A stretch of 9,751 nt of DNA from Actinomycetes bacterium (GTDB lineage: Bacteria; Actinomycetota; Actinomycetes; Actinomycetales; Cellulomonadaceae): assembly GCA_021793115.1 (NCBI GenBank), contig JAJYTJ010000139.1, positions 1 to 9,751 on the forward strand, in the 5' to 3' direction. Under the pieces are notes generated by a model that was not told the DNA's origin, searched no databases, and worked only from the letters and a program-made list of their open reading frames with translations. This document shows positions 1 to 7,088 of this stretch, one piece after another (position 1 is the stretch's first letter; every line of letters starts with the position of its first letter). The position numbers and the translations under genes are program-made.

Positions 1-46
1 CTTCCGCTCCCAAAGCGGATGCGCTACCAAGCTGCGCTACACCCCG
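1..46 (-). tRNA. tRNA-Pro (anticodon TGG), 5' part only
   Basis: Read on the minus strand from 46, the sequence begins with the acceptor strand CGGGGTG, then TA, a D-arm GCGC/GCGC with an AGCTTGGTA loop, and an anticodon stem TCCGC/GCGGA around the loop TTTGGGA. The loop gives anticodon TGG (plus-strand bases 10-12). This matches bacterial tRNA-Pro closely. The variable loop, T-arm and 3' acceptor strand lie beyond the left edge. A weak -10-like TAGGCT (plus 56-61) sits about 10 nt upstream of the mature 5' end, with no clear -35. Confidence 0.93.
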
Positions 47-91
47 CGCGCGACCAGCCTACGGTCCCCGCCACCCCCGCCACGCCATCCC

Positions 92-126
92 CCAACCCCC
101 CACAGCGTCCAACCCCCACAGCGTCC
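92..126. repeat. Short tandem direct repeat, two copies
   Basis: The motif CCAACCCCC(C)ACAGCGTCC occurs at 92-110 and again at 109-126, the copies sharing a CC and differing by one C in the run. The second copy runs into the left arm of the adjacent hairpin, so CAGCGTCC at 103-110 and at 119-126 can each pair with GGACGCTG at 159-166. It lies between the dhaK operon end and the tRNA-Pro promoter region. It is probably a slippage duplication. Confidence 0.7.
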
Positions 127-166
127 GAGGGTTCGGCGGCCGGAGCCGCCGAACCCTCGGACGCTG
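119..166 (-). terminator. 22-bp perfect hairpin closing the dhaK operon
   Basis: Bases 119-140 and 145-166 are perfectly complementary over 22 bp around a 4-nt loop (CGGA). The structure starts about 40 nt after the dhaK stop codon and precedes tRNA-Pro on the same strand, so it is well placed to end the operon transcript. No T-tract follows on the minus strand, which is common for actinobacterial terminators. The symmetry also allows folding on the plus strand, but no gene in view ends into it from that side. Confidence 0.75.
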
Positions 167-206
167 CCGTGGGAGAGAGACGCTGCTGCGGGAGAGAGGG
201 ACGGGG

Positions 207-1202
<996 letters not shown>

Positions 1203-1294
1203 TGCCGCCTCCACATCGTCGTGTTGTCCAGCACGGGGAGTGCACGCACGCCACTCCTCGGTTCCCCCGCCGAGACGGCCCGGGGAATGGTGAC
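1203..1294 (-). other. Structured dhaL-dhaK spacer (two hairpins)
   Basis: The longest gap inside the operon holds two possible mRNA hairpins. One has a GGAGTG/CACTCC stem (plus 1237-1242 with 1252-1257, extendable by a G-T and a G-C pair). The other is GCCG-TCT-CGGC, flanked by CCCC/GGGG with a small bulge (plus about 1264-1286). No gene is seen. The hairpins could protect a processed dhaK message or tune the DhaK:DhaL ratio. That role is inference. Confidence 0.4.
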
Positions 1295-1921
1295 TCACCA
1301 GGTCTCGGCGATCTTCTCCGCGAGCACCGCCACCGCGATCGCGCCCGGGTCCACGGACCCGATGGACCGCTCACCCGTGTACGCCGCGCGGCCGCGCTTG
1401 GCCTCGAGCTCCTTGGTCGCGTCGGCGGCGGTGCGCGCGGTGACGGCGGCGGCCTTGGCGACCTCCGCGGGGGCGTCGCCGGCCGCCAGGCGCTCCTCGA
1501 TCGTGTCGGTCATCGGCACCAGCGCGTCGAGCAGGGTCTTCTCCCCCAGCGACGCCCCGCCGCGCGCCTTGATGCCCTCGATCGCCGCGCGCAGCATCGC
1601 GACGACGTCCGCGCCGGTGAGGTCGACCTTGCCCTTGGCCGTGCCGCCGGCGCGCAGGAACGCGGTGCCCCAGATGGGCCCCGACGTGCCGCCGACCCGG
1701 CTGGTGATGACGATCGCGATCTTCGTCAGGAACGCGCCCACGTCCGTGCGGTCGAACGTGTCCCAGCCCTCGTCCACCCGCTCGAAGCCGCGCGCGAGCG
1801 AGAACCCGAAGTCCCCGTCGCCCACGACCGAGTCCAGGTCACCGAAGTACTTCTCGTTGGCGATGCACGTGTCCGTGATGGTGCGCACCACGGACTCGAC
1901 GCGGTCGAAGGATGACGTCAC
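1295..1921 (-). CDS. dhaL: Dihydroxyacetone-kinase subunit DhaL-like protein
   Basis: This 208-residue protein is the nucleotide-binding subunit that passes phosphate to the ketose held by DhaK. The Mg/ADP-binding aspartates are present: Asp30, Asp35 and Asp37 in LDSVVGDGDFG. GGTSGPIWG (77-85) matches the E. coli GGASGPLFG loop, and GERSIGSVDPGA near the C-terminus matches GERSIGHQDPGA. Two usual histidines are replaced: GDGDHG is GDGDFG (Phe38), and the H of GHxDPGA is Ser. The start is GTG 1921, with AGGAG 7 nt upstream, 24 nt after the HAD stop. A separate L subunit normally works with the PTS protein DhaM, which is absent here, so the phosphate donor (phosphoenolpyruvate via DhaM elsewhere, or ATP) is unknown. 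The family call is secure. Confidence 0.92.
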   Translation of the reverse strand: MTSSFDRVESVVRTITDTCIANEKYFGDLDSVVGDGDFGFSLARGFERVDEGWDTFDRTDVGAFLTKIAIVITSRVGGTSGPIWGTAFLRAGGTAKGKVDLTGADVVAMLRAAIEGIKARGGASLGEKTLLDALVPMTDTIEERLAAGDAPAEVAKAAAVTARTAADATKELEAKRGRAAYTGERSIGSVDPGAIAVAVLAEKIAETW

Positions 1922-1945
1922 TGTCTCGCTCCTGTCGTTCGGTTC

Positions 1946-2737
1946 TCAGGGGGTGGGCGCACCTGCGGCGGTCCGCAGGCGCTCGACGTCGTCGAGGTGG
2001 ATCTCCGCGCCGACGGCCAGCCCGTGCGGGTCGGCCAGCACGGTGGCGGGCTCGTCGGGCAGCTCACCGAGCGACGAGACGACGAGCGCGGCGCCGGCGA
2101 AGTCCTCCTCGGCGGTGTAGCTGCTCACCGTCACGAGGGTCGCCAGGCCGGCCGCCAGCGCGGCGGCGAGCCCGTTGCCGCTGTCCTCGACGACGACGAC
2201 GTCCGCGGGGTCCACGCCCAGCTCCCGCAGCGCGAGCAGGTAGATGTCCGGCGCCGGCTTCTTGCGCGGCACGACGTCACCGGCGAAGACCGCGACGTGC
2301 TCGGCCAGCTCCGCGCCGACCGCGTGCTCCAGCACCGCGCGCACCGACGCCTCCGCCGACGTCGAGGCGACCGCCAGCTGCCAGCCGGCCTCGTGGGCCT
2401 CGCGGGAGATCCGCGCGATCCCGGGCCGGGCCGGCAGCACGCCCGAGGCGATGAACGCGGTGTACCGGGCGGTCTTGGCCTGGTGCCAGCTCGCGACGAG
2501 CTCCCGCTGCCCCTCGGGGTCGGTGGGCAGGCCCCACGCCGCGACGTTCTCCGGCGTGAGGAGCGTCGAGAGCCGCTCCTTGCCGCCGCCGATCGCCAGC
2601 AGCCGGCCGTACTCCTCGACGCTCCAGCGGACCGGCAGCCCGAACTCGGCGAAGGTCGCGTTGAACGCGGGCAGGTGGCCGTCACGCTCGGTGTCCGCCA
2701 GGACGCCGTCGCAGTCGAAGACGAGCGCCGGGCTCAC
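1946..2737 (-). CDS. CbbY-like HAD phosphatase (HAD subfamily IA)
   Basis: This 263-residue protein is a HAD-superfamily phosphatase or phosphomutase. Motif I is FDCDGVLADTE (nucleophile Asp8, acid/base Asp10), motif II is ASTS (125-127), motif III is RKKPAPD (Lys160), and motif IV is VEDSGNG (Glu184, Asp185). All are intact. The cap segment contains GGGKER (50-55), followed by a WxxxKTxRY segment (84-92). Both resemble CbbY, which in phototrophs dephosphorylates xylulose-1,5-bisphosphate. No Rubisco genes are in view, so here it more likely acts on a sugar (bis)phosphate of this pathway, for example one made by the adjacent aldolase. Start is GTG 2737, whose GTGA overlaps the aldolase stop by 4 nt, implying translational coupling. 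An upstream in-frame ATG at 2860 lies inside the aldolase gene and was not used. A beta-phosphoglucomutase-like activity is the alternative. Confidence 0.85.
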   Translation of the reverse strand: MSPALVFDCDGVLADTERDGHLPAFNATFAEFGLPVRWSVEEYGRLLAIGGGKERLSTLLTPENVAAWGLPTDPEGQRELVASWHQAKTARYTAFIASGVLPARPGIARISREAHEAGWQLAVASTSAEASVRAVLEHAVGAELAEHVAVFAGDVVPRKKPAPDIYLLALRELGVDPADVVVVEDSGNGLAAALAAGLATLVTVSSYTAEEDFAGAALVVSSLGELPDEPATVLADPHGLAVGAEIHLDDVERLRTAAGAPTP

Positions 2738-3618
2738 CTGGCCACCCCCGCGGCGAGCGCGCCGGCGGCCTGGCCGGCGGCGCCGAACCACTCGATGTGG
2801 GTCGCGATGGCGTCCGTCACGGCGGTCTGGATGTCGCGGAACATCGTCGGCGGGTCCCACTTGTCCTTCGCCCGGGCCACGTCGAGGTGGGCCGCGGCGG
2901 CCTTCATGTACGCCACCTTCACCGCCGTGGAGATGTTGATCTTCGAGACACCCGCCTCGATGAACGCATGGAAGTCGTCGGCCGTCAGCCCGGTCCCGCC
3001 GTGCAGGACGATCGGGATGTCGATGAGCTCGGCCAGCTCGCGGACCCGGCCCGGCAGGAGCACCGGGCGCGCCGTGTACCGGCCGTGGGCGGTGCCGAGC
3101 TGGGGCGCGAGGAGGTCGACCCCGGTGCGCCGGGCGATCTCGGCCAGCTGCTGCACGGAGTAGGCGTGCAGCGCGACGTCCGACCCCACGCCGTCCTCGA
3201 CACCCACGATGTTCTCGATCTCCGACTCCACGTCGACGCCGGCGGCGTGCGCCTGCGCGACGACCTCGCCGGTCTCGCGCTCGGCGTCCGCCAGGTCCCG
3301 GTTCGAGGCGTCGAAGAGGACCGACGACCAGCCGGCCGCCACGACGTCGGAGATGACCGCCCGGTCGGGGCAGTGGTCGAGGTGCAGGGCGACGGGGACC
3401 GGGGCGTCCTGCGCGGCCAGCCGGAACGTCGTCGTCGTCAGCTCGGTGCCGAGCTGCTTCACCGTCTTCACCGAGACCTGGACGATGAGCGGTGCGGACG
3501 CCGCGACGGCCGCCGCCACCACCGCCCGCAGGCTGATGTCGTCCAGCACGTTGACGGCAGGGACCGCGTAGCCGTGCTCCCGGGCGTGAGCGGCCATCGC
3601 CGACGTCGACGCGATCAT
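2734..3618 (-). CDS. Class II (zinc) ketose-bisphosphate aldolase
   Basis: This 294-residue TIM-barrel enzyme is of the FbaA/GatY/KbaY type. It reversibly condenses DHAP with an aldehyde such as glyceraldehyde-3-phosphate. LHLDHCPD (79-85) carries the catalytic Asp81 and zinc ligand His82; an acidic VESEIENIVGVED segment follows (130-142); GTAHG gives His178; VLHGGTG gives His206; and KINIST (226-231) forms the phosphate/DHAP site. It resembles the shorter GatY/KbaY branch (about 285 residues) more than the 358-residue FbaA type, so fructose- versus tagatose-bisphosphate specificity is unresolved. Start is ATG 3618, with a G-rich GAGGGGG upstream. It lies 64 nt after the transaldolase-like gene. 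That gap holds a palindrome (3674-3685) and a small CGGCGG/CCGCCG hairpin (3642-3659). Confidence 0.9.
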   Translation of the reverse strand: MIASTSAMAAHAREHGYAVPAVNVLDDISLRAVVAAAVAASAPLIVQVSVKTVKQLGTELTTTTFRLAAQDAPVPVALHLDHCPDRAVISDVVAAGWSSVLFDASNRDLADAERETGEVVAQAHAAGVDVESEIENIVGVEDGVGSDVALHAYSVQQLAEIARRTGVDLLAPQLGTAHGRYTARPVLLPGRVRELAELIDIPIVLHGGTGLTADDFHAFIEAGVSKINISTAVKVAYMKAAAAHLDVARAKDKWDPPTMFRDIQTAVTDAIATHIEWFGAAGQAAGALAAGVAR

Positions 3619-3670
3619 CCCCGACCCCCTCGTCGTTGCCTCGGCGGTGGACCCCGCCGGGATGGCGGCA

Positions 3671-3685
3671 GTCTAGACATGTCTA
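3671..3685. promoter_or_regulatory. Palindrome before the aldolase gene, candidate GntR/HutC operator
   Basis: TAGACATGTCTA (3674-3685) is a perfect 12-bp palindrome. It overlaps a second perfect palindrome, GTCTAGAC (3671-3678), which fits the GT-n-TA-n-AC core described for HutC-subfamily GntR regulators. TAGACATGTCTA matches the intergenic site TATACAGGTATA (5093-5104) at 9 of 12 positions in the same symmetry register. It straddles the stop codon of the transaldolase-like gene and sits just upstream of the aldolase. Binding by the local GntR protein is inference. Confidence 0.5.
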
Positions 3686-5035
3686 CTCAGAGCGCGCAGC
3701 GCGAGCGTCCCTCGTCTTCGCCGCGGCCCGCAGGAACCGACGCTGGTACGAGACGACCTGGTTCGTCGACGCGAAGCGCGCGAGGTAGCCGGGCTCCGCG
3801 GTGATGACGACCCGGCGTGCCATGTCGGCCAACTCGGGCTCGGTGAGCATCCGGTCGATGTCGGGATAGTTCCGGTCCCCCTCCATCGAGCAGATGATCA
3901 GCCGGGTGTCCGGCAGGTTCGCGTCCCGCAGCACCCGCAGGTTGTGGCGCACGTGGTCGAGGCCGTCGGACCCCTCCGGCTCGCGGATCCGGCGGTACGC
4001 GACGACCCGCTCGGCGATCCGCCGGCACTCGGCGAGGTCGAGGTCGGCGTCCTTCGTCGACAGGTAGTCGTTGGCCAGCAGGTAGGTCCGCAGCGCGACC
4101 AGCGGTGCGTCGTCCCCGGTCGCCGCGTGCTCGTCGAGCAGCTCGGCCATGCGCTGCGACTGGAACGCCCGGTGCCGCACGAACGAGTTGATGAAGTACG
4201 GCCGCGCCTGCAGCGCCAGGCGCGCCTGGTACGGCTCGAACATCAGCGTGAAGTTGATGCGGAAGCCGTGCTCGCGCAGGAGCAGCGCCAGGCGGTGGCC
4301 CCGGAAGGCGTCCGTGGTCGCCGGCTCGTCGTACCGCACGTCCAGGTGGCCGTCGCCGGCGAGCAGCTGGGGCGCGTTCGCCCGGTTGACCGGGCCGGTG
4401 TGCGGCACCTTGACCACCAGCCGGTAGTCGCTGACCAGCTCGCGCAGGTGCTCGGCCTCGTCGAGCACGCGCTCGACGTCGTCGAACGGGTCCTCCAGCT
4501 CGATGCTCATGTCCGCGCCCGGGCCGAGGATCCGGGCGATCTCGGTCATCACCTCGTCGCGGTCCTTGAACACCCCACCGACGTTCGCCTTCGGGTCGGA
4601 GAGGAACAGGTCCCAGATGATCGACGGGTTGCACGTGAGGTTCGCGACGAGCGGCGCGACGCCCGCGATCTCGTACGGGTTGGCGCTGTCGACGGAGAAC
4701 AGCTGGCCGGTGGGGCGCAGCGCGCCGTCGGCGTCGTAGGAGATGTCGCGACGCAGGCCGAACCGGAGCGTGCCGTCCGCCTCGAGCTCCGACGTGAGGC
4801 GGAACCCGGCGGGCGTGTGGCCGGGCGGCGTCGCGAAGAGCTGCACCACATGAGCCAGCTCGTCGGTCACCCCCACGCATCGCGCGAAGCGCCGCAGCTC
4901 GGCGGCGGCAGCCGGATCGACGGGGTGGCCGAGCACGCGTTCGACGTCGGCCTCCTGGCCGCGCACGGCGGGCAGGCCGAGCCCGCGGACCGTCTGAGCG
5001 GGCACGAGCGGTGGGACGAGTGTCGCGGTCTCCAT
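3683..5035 (-). CDS. Divergent, enlarged transaldolase-family protein
   Basis: This 450-residue protein is a class I (Schiff-base) aldolase of the transaldolase family, which moves or releases dihydroxyacetone units from ketose phosphates. Segments align in barrel order: FSVDSANP (Asp116), LTCNPSII (134-140), MSIELED (Glu179), LVVKVPHTG with the predicted Schiff-base Lys209, INFTLMFEPYQA (Asn261, Thr263, Phe266, Gln270), and FINSFVRHR (Ser284, Arg287). Phe266 occupies the position that is Phe in transaldolase B and Tyr in fructose-6-phosphate aldolase, favouring transaldolase-type chemistry. It is longer than TalB (317): an N-terminal extension of about 110 residues and extra sequence between about 290 and 375. 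ATG 5035 was chosen because AAGGAG lies 7 nt upstream; the open frame continues upstream through the divergent promoter and into gntR, which is unlikely to be coding. First gene of the operon, divergent from gntR. Fold is confident; exact reaction unknown. Confidence 0.78.
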   Translation of the reverse strand: METATLVPPLVPAQTVRGLGLPAVRGQEADVERVLGHPVDPAAAAELRRFARCVGVTDELAHVVQLFATPPGHTPAGFRLTSELEADGTLRFGLRRDISYDADGALRPTGQLFSVDSANPYEIAGVAPLVANLTCNPSIIWDLFLSDPKANVGGVFKDRDEVMTEIARILGPGADMSIELEDPFDDVERVLDEAEHLRELVSDYRLVVKVPHTGPVNRANAPQLLAGDGHLDVRYDEPATTDAFRGHRLALLLREHGFRINFTLMFEPYQARLALQARPYFINSFVRHRAFQSQRMAELLDEHAATGDDAPLVALRTYLLANDYLSTKDADLDLAECRRIAERVVAYRRIREPEGSDGLDHVRHNLRVLRDANLPDTRLIICSMEGDRNYPDIDRMLTEPELADMARRVVITAEPGYLARFASTNQVVSYQRRFLRAAAKTRDARAARSE

Positions 5036-5089
5036 GGCGGGACTCCTTCGCCTCGACGTTGTGGCGATGATCCGTAGTGGGCCGAACTT

Positions 5090-5107
5090 GACTATACAGG
5101 TATAGAT
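5090..5107. promoter_or_regulatory. Candidate GntR operator over divergent -10 boxes
   Basis: CTATAC-AG-GTATAG (5092-5105) is a perfect 6-bp inverted repeat with a 2-bp spacer, in the 168-nt gap between the divergent operon and gntR. Each flank, GACTATAC (5090-5097) and GTATAGAT (5100-5107), matches the HutC-type GTMTAKAC core at 7 of 8 positions when read on the plus strand. The same bases give a -10-like TATAGT on the minus strand (plus 5091-5096, toward the operon) and TATAGA on the plus strand (5101-5106, toward gntR). The matching -35 regions are weak. A repressor bound here would block both promoters, the usual design for a local autoregulated GntR protein. Confidence 0.65.
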
Positions 5108-5203
5108 TCCTGGGGACCATGGGACGGGCGGCGCCGGCCGGTCGCGTCCCGGTCGACCGTCCGGGTGCTCGCTACGATGCGCGAGCAGGAGGGGAGGGTC
5201 CCG

Positions 5204-5938
5204 ATGACCGAGGTGCTGGAGCGCGACTCCGCGGTGCCGCTCTACGCGCAGCTCGAGCAGATCCTGTCCGGCAAGATCGCCAGCGGCGAGTGGCAGCCGA
5301 ACCAGCGCATCCCGTCGGAGAACGAGCTCAACCGGATGTACGGCCTGAGCCGGATGACCGTGCGCGGCGTGCTGACCAAGCTCGTCAACGACGGCCTGCT
5401 GCTCCGGGTCCCCGGCAAGGGCACCTACGTCACGCCGAGTAAGATCAACGCCGTCTCCCCCGCGTACCGCGGCATCCGCGAGCAGCTCGAGGCCCTCGGC
5501 TACTCGACCACCACCCGCCTGGTCTCCTTCGAGCGGGAGGCGGCCTCCTCCGTGGTGCGCGACCGGCTCGGCCTGGCGCGGGGCGACGAGGTCTACGTCA
5601 TCGTGCGGGTCCGCTCCGCGCAGGGCGCACCGATCAGCCTGCACCGCTCGCACGTCCCCGCGGCCCTCGCGCCCGGTCTGGACGGCCATGACGTCGTCTC
5701 CGAGCAGCTGTGCGTCATCCTCGAGAAGGCCTACGGCCTGCCGATGCGGCACGTCAGCGAGCACCTCGAGGCGGTCGCGGTCAGCCTCACCGAGGCGCGC
5801 CAGCTCGACATGCACCGGGGCGACCCGGCGCTGCTGCTCCACGACGTCGTCGCCGACGAGGGCGGACGGCCGTTCGAGTACTCGACGATCGTGTTCCGCG
5901 GCGACCGGCTGCGGCTCGCCTTCGACTACTCCCTCTGA
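5204..5938 (+). CDS. GntR-family regulator, HutC subfamily (UTRA domain)
   Basis: This 244-residue cytosolic transcription factor has an N-terminal winged helix-turn-helix (about 10-77) with the standard segments PLYAQLEQIL, RIPSENEL, GLSRMTVRGVL and GLLLRVPGKGTYV. A UTRA effector-binding domain follows (about 88-240), with SLHRSHVP, PALLLHDVVADEGGRPFEYS and FRGDR near the end. UTRA regulators typically sense small metabolites, often sugar phosphates, and usually repress. ATG 5204 was preferred over an in-frame GTG at 5165 because GGAGGGGAGGG lies just upstream and the HTH begins at the normal distance. Divergent orientation and the shared palindrome indicate that it controls the transaldolase-to-dhaK operon and itself. 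The inducer is unknown; a phosphorylated ketose from the pathway is a reasonable guess. Confidence 0.93.
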   Translation: MTEVLERDSAVPLYAQLEQILSGKIASGEWQPNQRIPSENELNRMYGLSRMTVRGVLTKLVNDGLLLRVPGKGTYVTPSKINAVSPAYRGIREQLEALGYSTTTRLVSFEREAASSVVRDRLGLARGDEVYVIVRVRSAQGAPISLHRSHVPAALAPGLDGHDVVSEQLCVILEKAYGLPMRHVSEHLEAVAVSLTEARQLDMHRGDPALLLHDVVADEGGRPFEYSTIVFRGDRLRLAFDYSL

Positions 5939-5953
5939 CGATCCGACGCGGCG

Positions 5954-5969
5954 GGCCCGTCAGCGGGCC
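5954..5969. terminator. Possible bidirectional terminator between gntR and lacI-type gene
   Basis: GGCCCG-TCAG-CGGGCC forms a 6-bp GC hairpin with a 4-nt loop between the convergent gene ends. It covers the stop codon of the LacI-family gene, and the two stop codons are only 21 nt apart. There is no T-tract on either strand. It is short, so it is offered only as the best visible candidate for termination in both directions. Confidence 0.35.
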
Positions 5970-6964
5970 GGCGCAGCGGTCGAGGCCCGGATCTCCAGCC
6001 GGGCACCGAGCAGCACGTCAGGCTCCGGCGGCTCACCGCGCAGCAACGCCCGCATCCGTCGCCACGCCTCCTCGCCGAGCGAGGAGTAGGGCACGTCGGC
6101 GGTGGTGAGCCCCGGGGTGAGGAACCGGGCGAACGGGATGTCGTCGAAGCCCGTCACGGACACGTCCTGCGGCACCCGCAGCCCCAGCGCCTGCAGGCCC
6201 TGGACGAGCCCGATGGCTCCGAGGTCGTTGTACGCCATGACGGCGGTGACGCCGCTGCGCACGATCTCGGGGGTGGCGGCGAGCCCGGCGGCCGCCGACG
6301 CGCCGTCGGCCACGGTCCGGATCCGGAGCCCGGGCAGCAACGCCTCGGCGTCCGTGAGCCCCCGGAAGCGGGAGATGTTCGACGCGCTCCTGGGCGGCCC
6401 GCCCAGGTAGGCCACGTCGCGGTGGCCCAGGTCGTAGAGGTGCCGGGCGAGCGCGACGATGCCACCCCGGTAGTCGATCGACGGCGCCGGGACGCCGAGC
6501 GGCCCGGCGGGCCGGTTGACGAGGACCAGCGGGTGCAGGCTGTCCGCCAGCCCGGCCAGCACGTCGCCCGCCATGCGCGGCGCGCACAGCACGATCGCGT
6601 CGCACCGGCGACGGATCTCGGTGACCAGCGCGGGCTCCGCGTCCGGGTCCTCCGCCGAGTCCGCGACCAGGATGCGGTAGCCGTCGCCGGCCGCCGCGCG
6701 GGTGACTCCGGACAGCACGGCCTGGAAGGCCGGGTTGCCCAGGTCCGGGACGACGAGCGCGATGGCCGTCGTGGCACCGAGGGCCAGCGCACGCGCGAGG
6801 TGGTTGGGGGCGTAGGACAGCTCGCTCGCGACGCGCCGCACCCGCTCCGCGACGTCGGCCGGGCCGGCGAAGCGGCCGTTCATGACACGTGACACCGTCG
6901 CCGGGGACACCCCCGCGGCCGCCGCGACCTGGACGATCGTCGCCCTGCCGGACCTGTTCACCAT
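5960..6964 (-). CDS. LacI-family transcriptional regulator
   Basis: This 334-residue regulator has an N-terminal LacI helix-turn-helix, TIVQVAAAAGVSPATVSRVMNG (split 9-19 and 20-30), and the hinge helix LARAL (56-60). A periplasmic-binding-protein-like effector domain follows from about 66, with IALVVPDLGNPAF, HRDVAYLGG, ISRFRG, MAYNDLGAIGLVQGL and VTGFDDIPFARFLTPGLTT in normal order. Length is typical. ATG 6964 is preceded by GGGAGGG and begins the HTH at the usual distance; the frame continues upstream without support. It is convergent with gntR and divergent from the cysK leader, and no sugar-transport or hydrolase gene is adjacent, so its regulon cannot be read from the window. It may regulate itself through the inverted repeat upstream, or genes outside the window. 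Confidence 0.93.
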   Translation of the reverse strand: MVNRSGRATIVQVAAAAGVSPATVSRVMNGRFAGPADVAERVRRVASELSYAPNHLARALALGATTAIALVVPDLGNPAFQAVLSGVTRAAAGDGYRILVADSAEDPDAEPALVTEIRRRCDAIVLCAPRMAGDVLAGLADSLHPLVLVNRPAGPLGVPAPSIDYRGGIVALARHLYDLGHRDVAYLGGPPRSASNISRFRGLTDAEALLPGLRIRTVADGASAAAGLAATPEIVRSGVTAVMAYNDLGAIGLVQGLQALGLRVPQDVSVTGFDDIPFARFLTPGLTTADVPYSSLGEEAWRRMRALLRGEPPEPDVLLGARLEIRASTAAPAR

Positions 6965-6972
6965 TGAGCCCT

Positions 6973-7006
6973 CCCGGTCCGGAGCACGATAGTCGACCGG
7001 ACCGGG
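6973..7006 (-). promoter_or_regulatory. Inverted repeat upstream of the LacI-family gene
   Basis: CCCGGTCCGG (6973-6982) and CCGGACCGGG (6997-7006) are perfect 10-bp inverted arms separated by 14 nt, beginning 8 nt before the start codon on the minus strand. The right-hand part of the gap contains GTCGAC (6992-6997), and a -10-like TATCGT can be read on the minus strand (plus 6985-6990). This could be an autoregulatory operator pair or an mRNA stem near the ribosome binding site. It is larger and more widely spaced than a classical LacI operator, so the role is uncertain. Confidence 0.5.
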
Positions 7007-7011
7007 AACCT

Positions 7012-7041
7012 TTGCGCCGCCTGCGGTGTTACGGCTAGCGT
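7012..7041 (+). promoter_or_regulatory. Candidate promoter of the cysteine leader-cysK-cysE unit
   Basis: TTGCGC (7012-7017) and TAGCGT (7036-7041) form a -35/-10 pair with an 18-nt spacer. The -10 fits the TAnnnT pattern common in actinobacteria. Transcription would begin near 7048, giving an RNA leader of about 230 nt before cysK, with the leader peptide gene starting some 40 nt in. Assigned by pattern only. Confidence 0.4.
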
Positions 7042-7088
7042 CGGGCCGGGCGAGGACGGACCTCGTCGGTCCCCGGAGGAGGAGAGCG

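Noticed and set aside
92..126. Direct repeat considered as part of a CRISPR array.
   Set aside because: There are only two adjacent copies with no spacers and no cas genes; slippage duplication explains it.
2738..2860. N-terminal extension of the HAD protein from ATG 2860.
   Set aside because: It lies inside the aldolase gene, has Arg-rich sequence, and GTG 2737 starts exactly at the family N-terminus with a GTGA overlap.
3683..5035. Annotation as fructose-6-phosphate aldolase (FSA).
   Set aside because: The residue equivalent to FSA Tyr131 is Phe266, as in true transaldolases, and the protein is twice the length of FSA; the reaction was left open.
5036..5842. Upstream extension of the transaldolase-like protein through the divergent promoter and opposite gntR.
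   Set aside because: The extension is low-complexity translation of non-coding and antisense DNA, while ATG 5035 has AAGGAG at proper distance.
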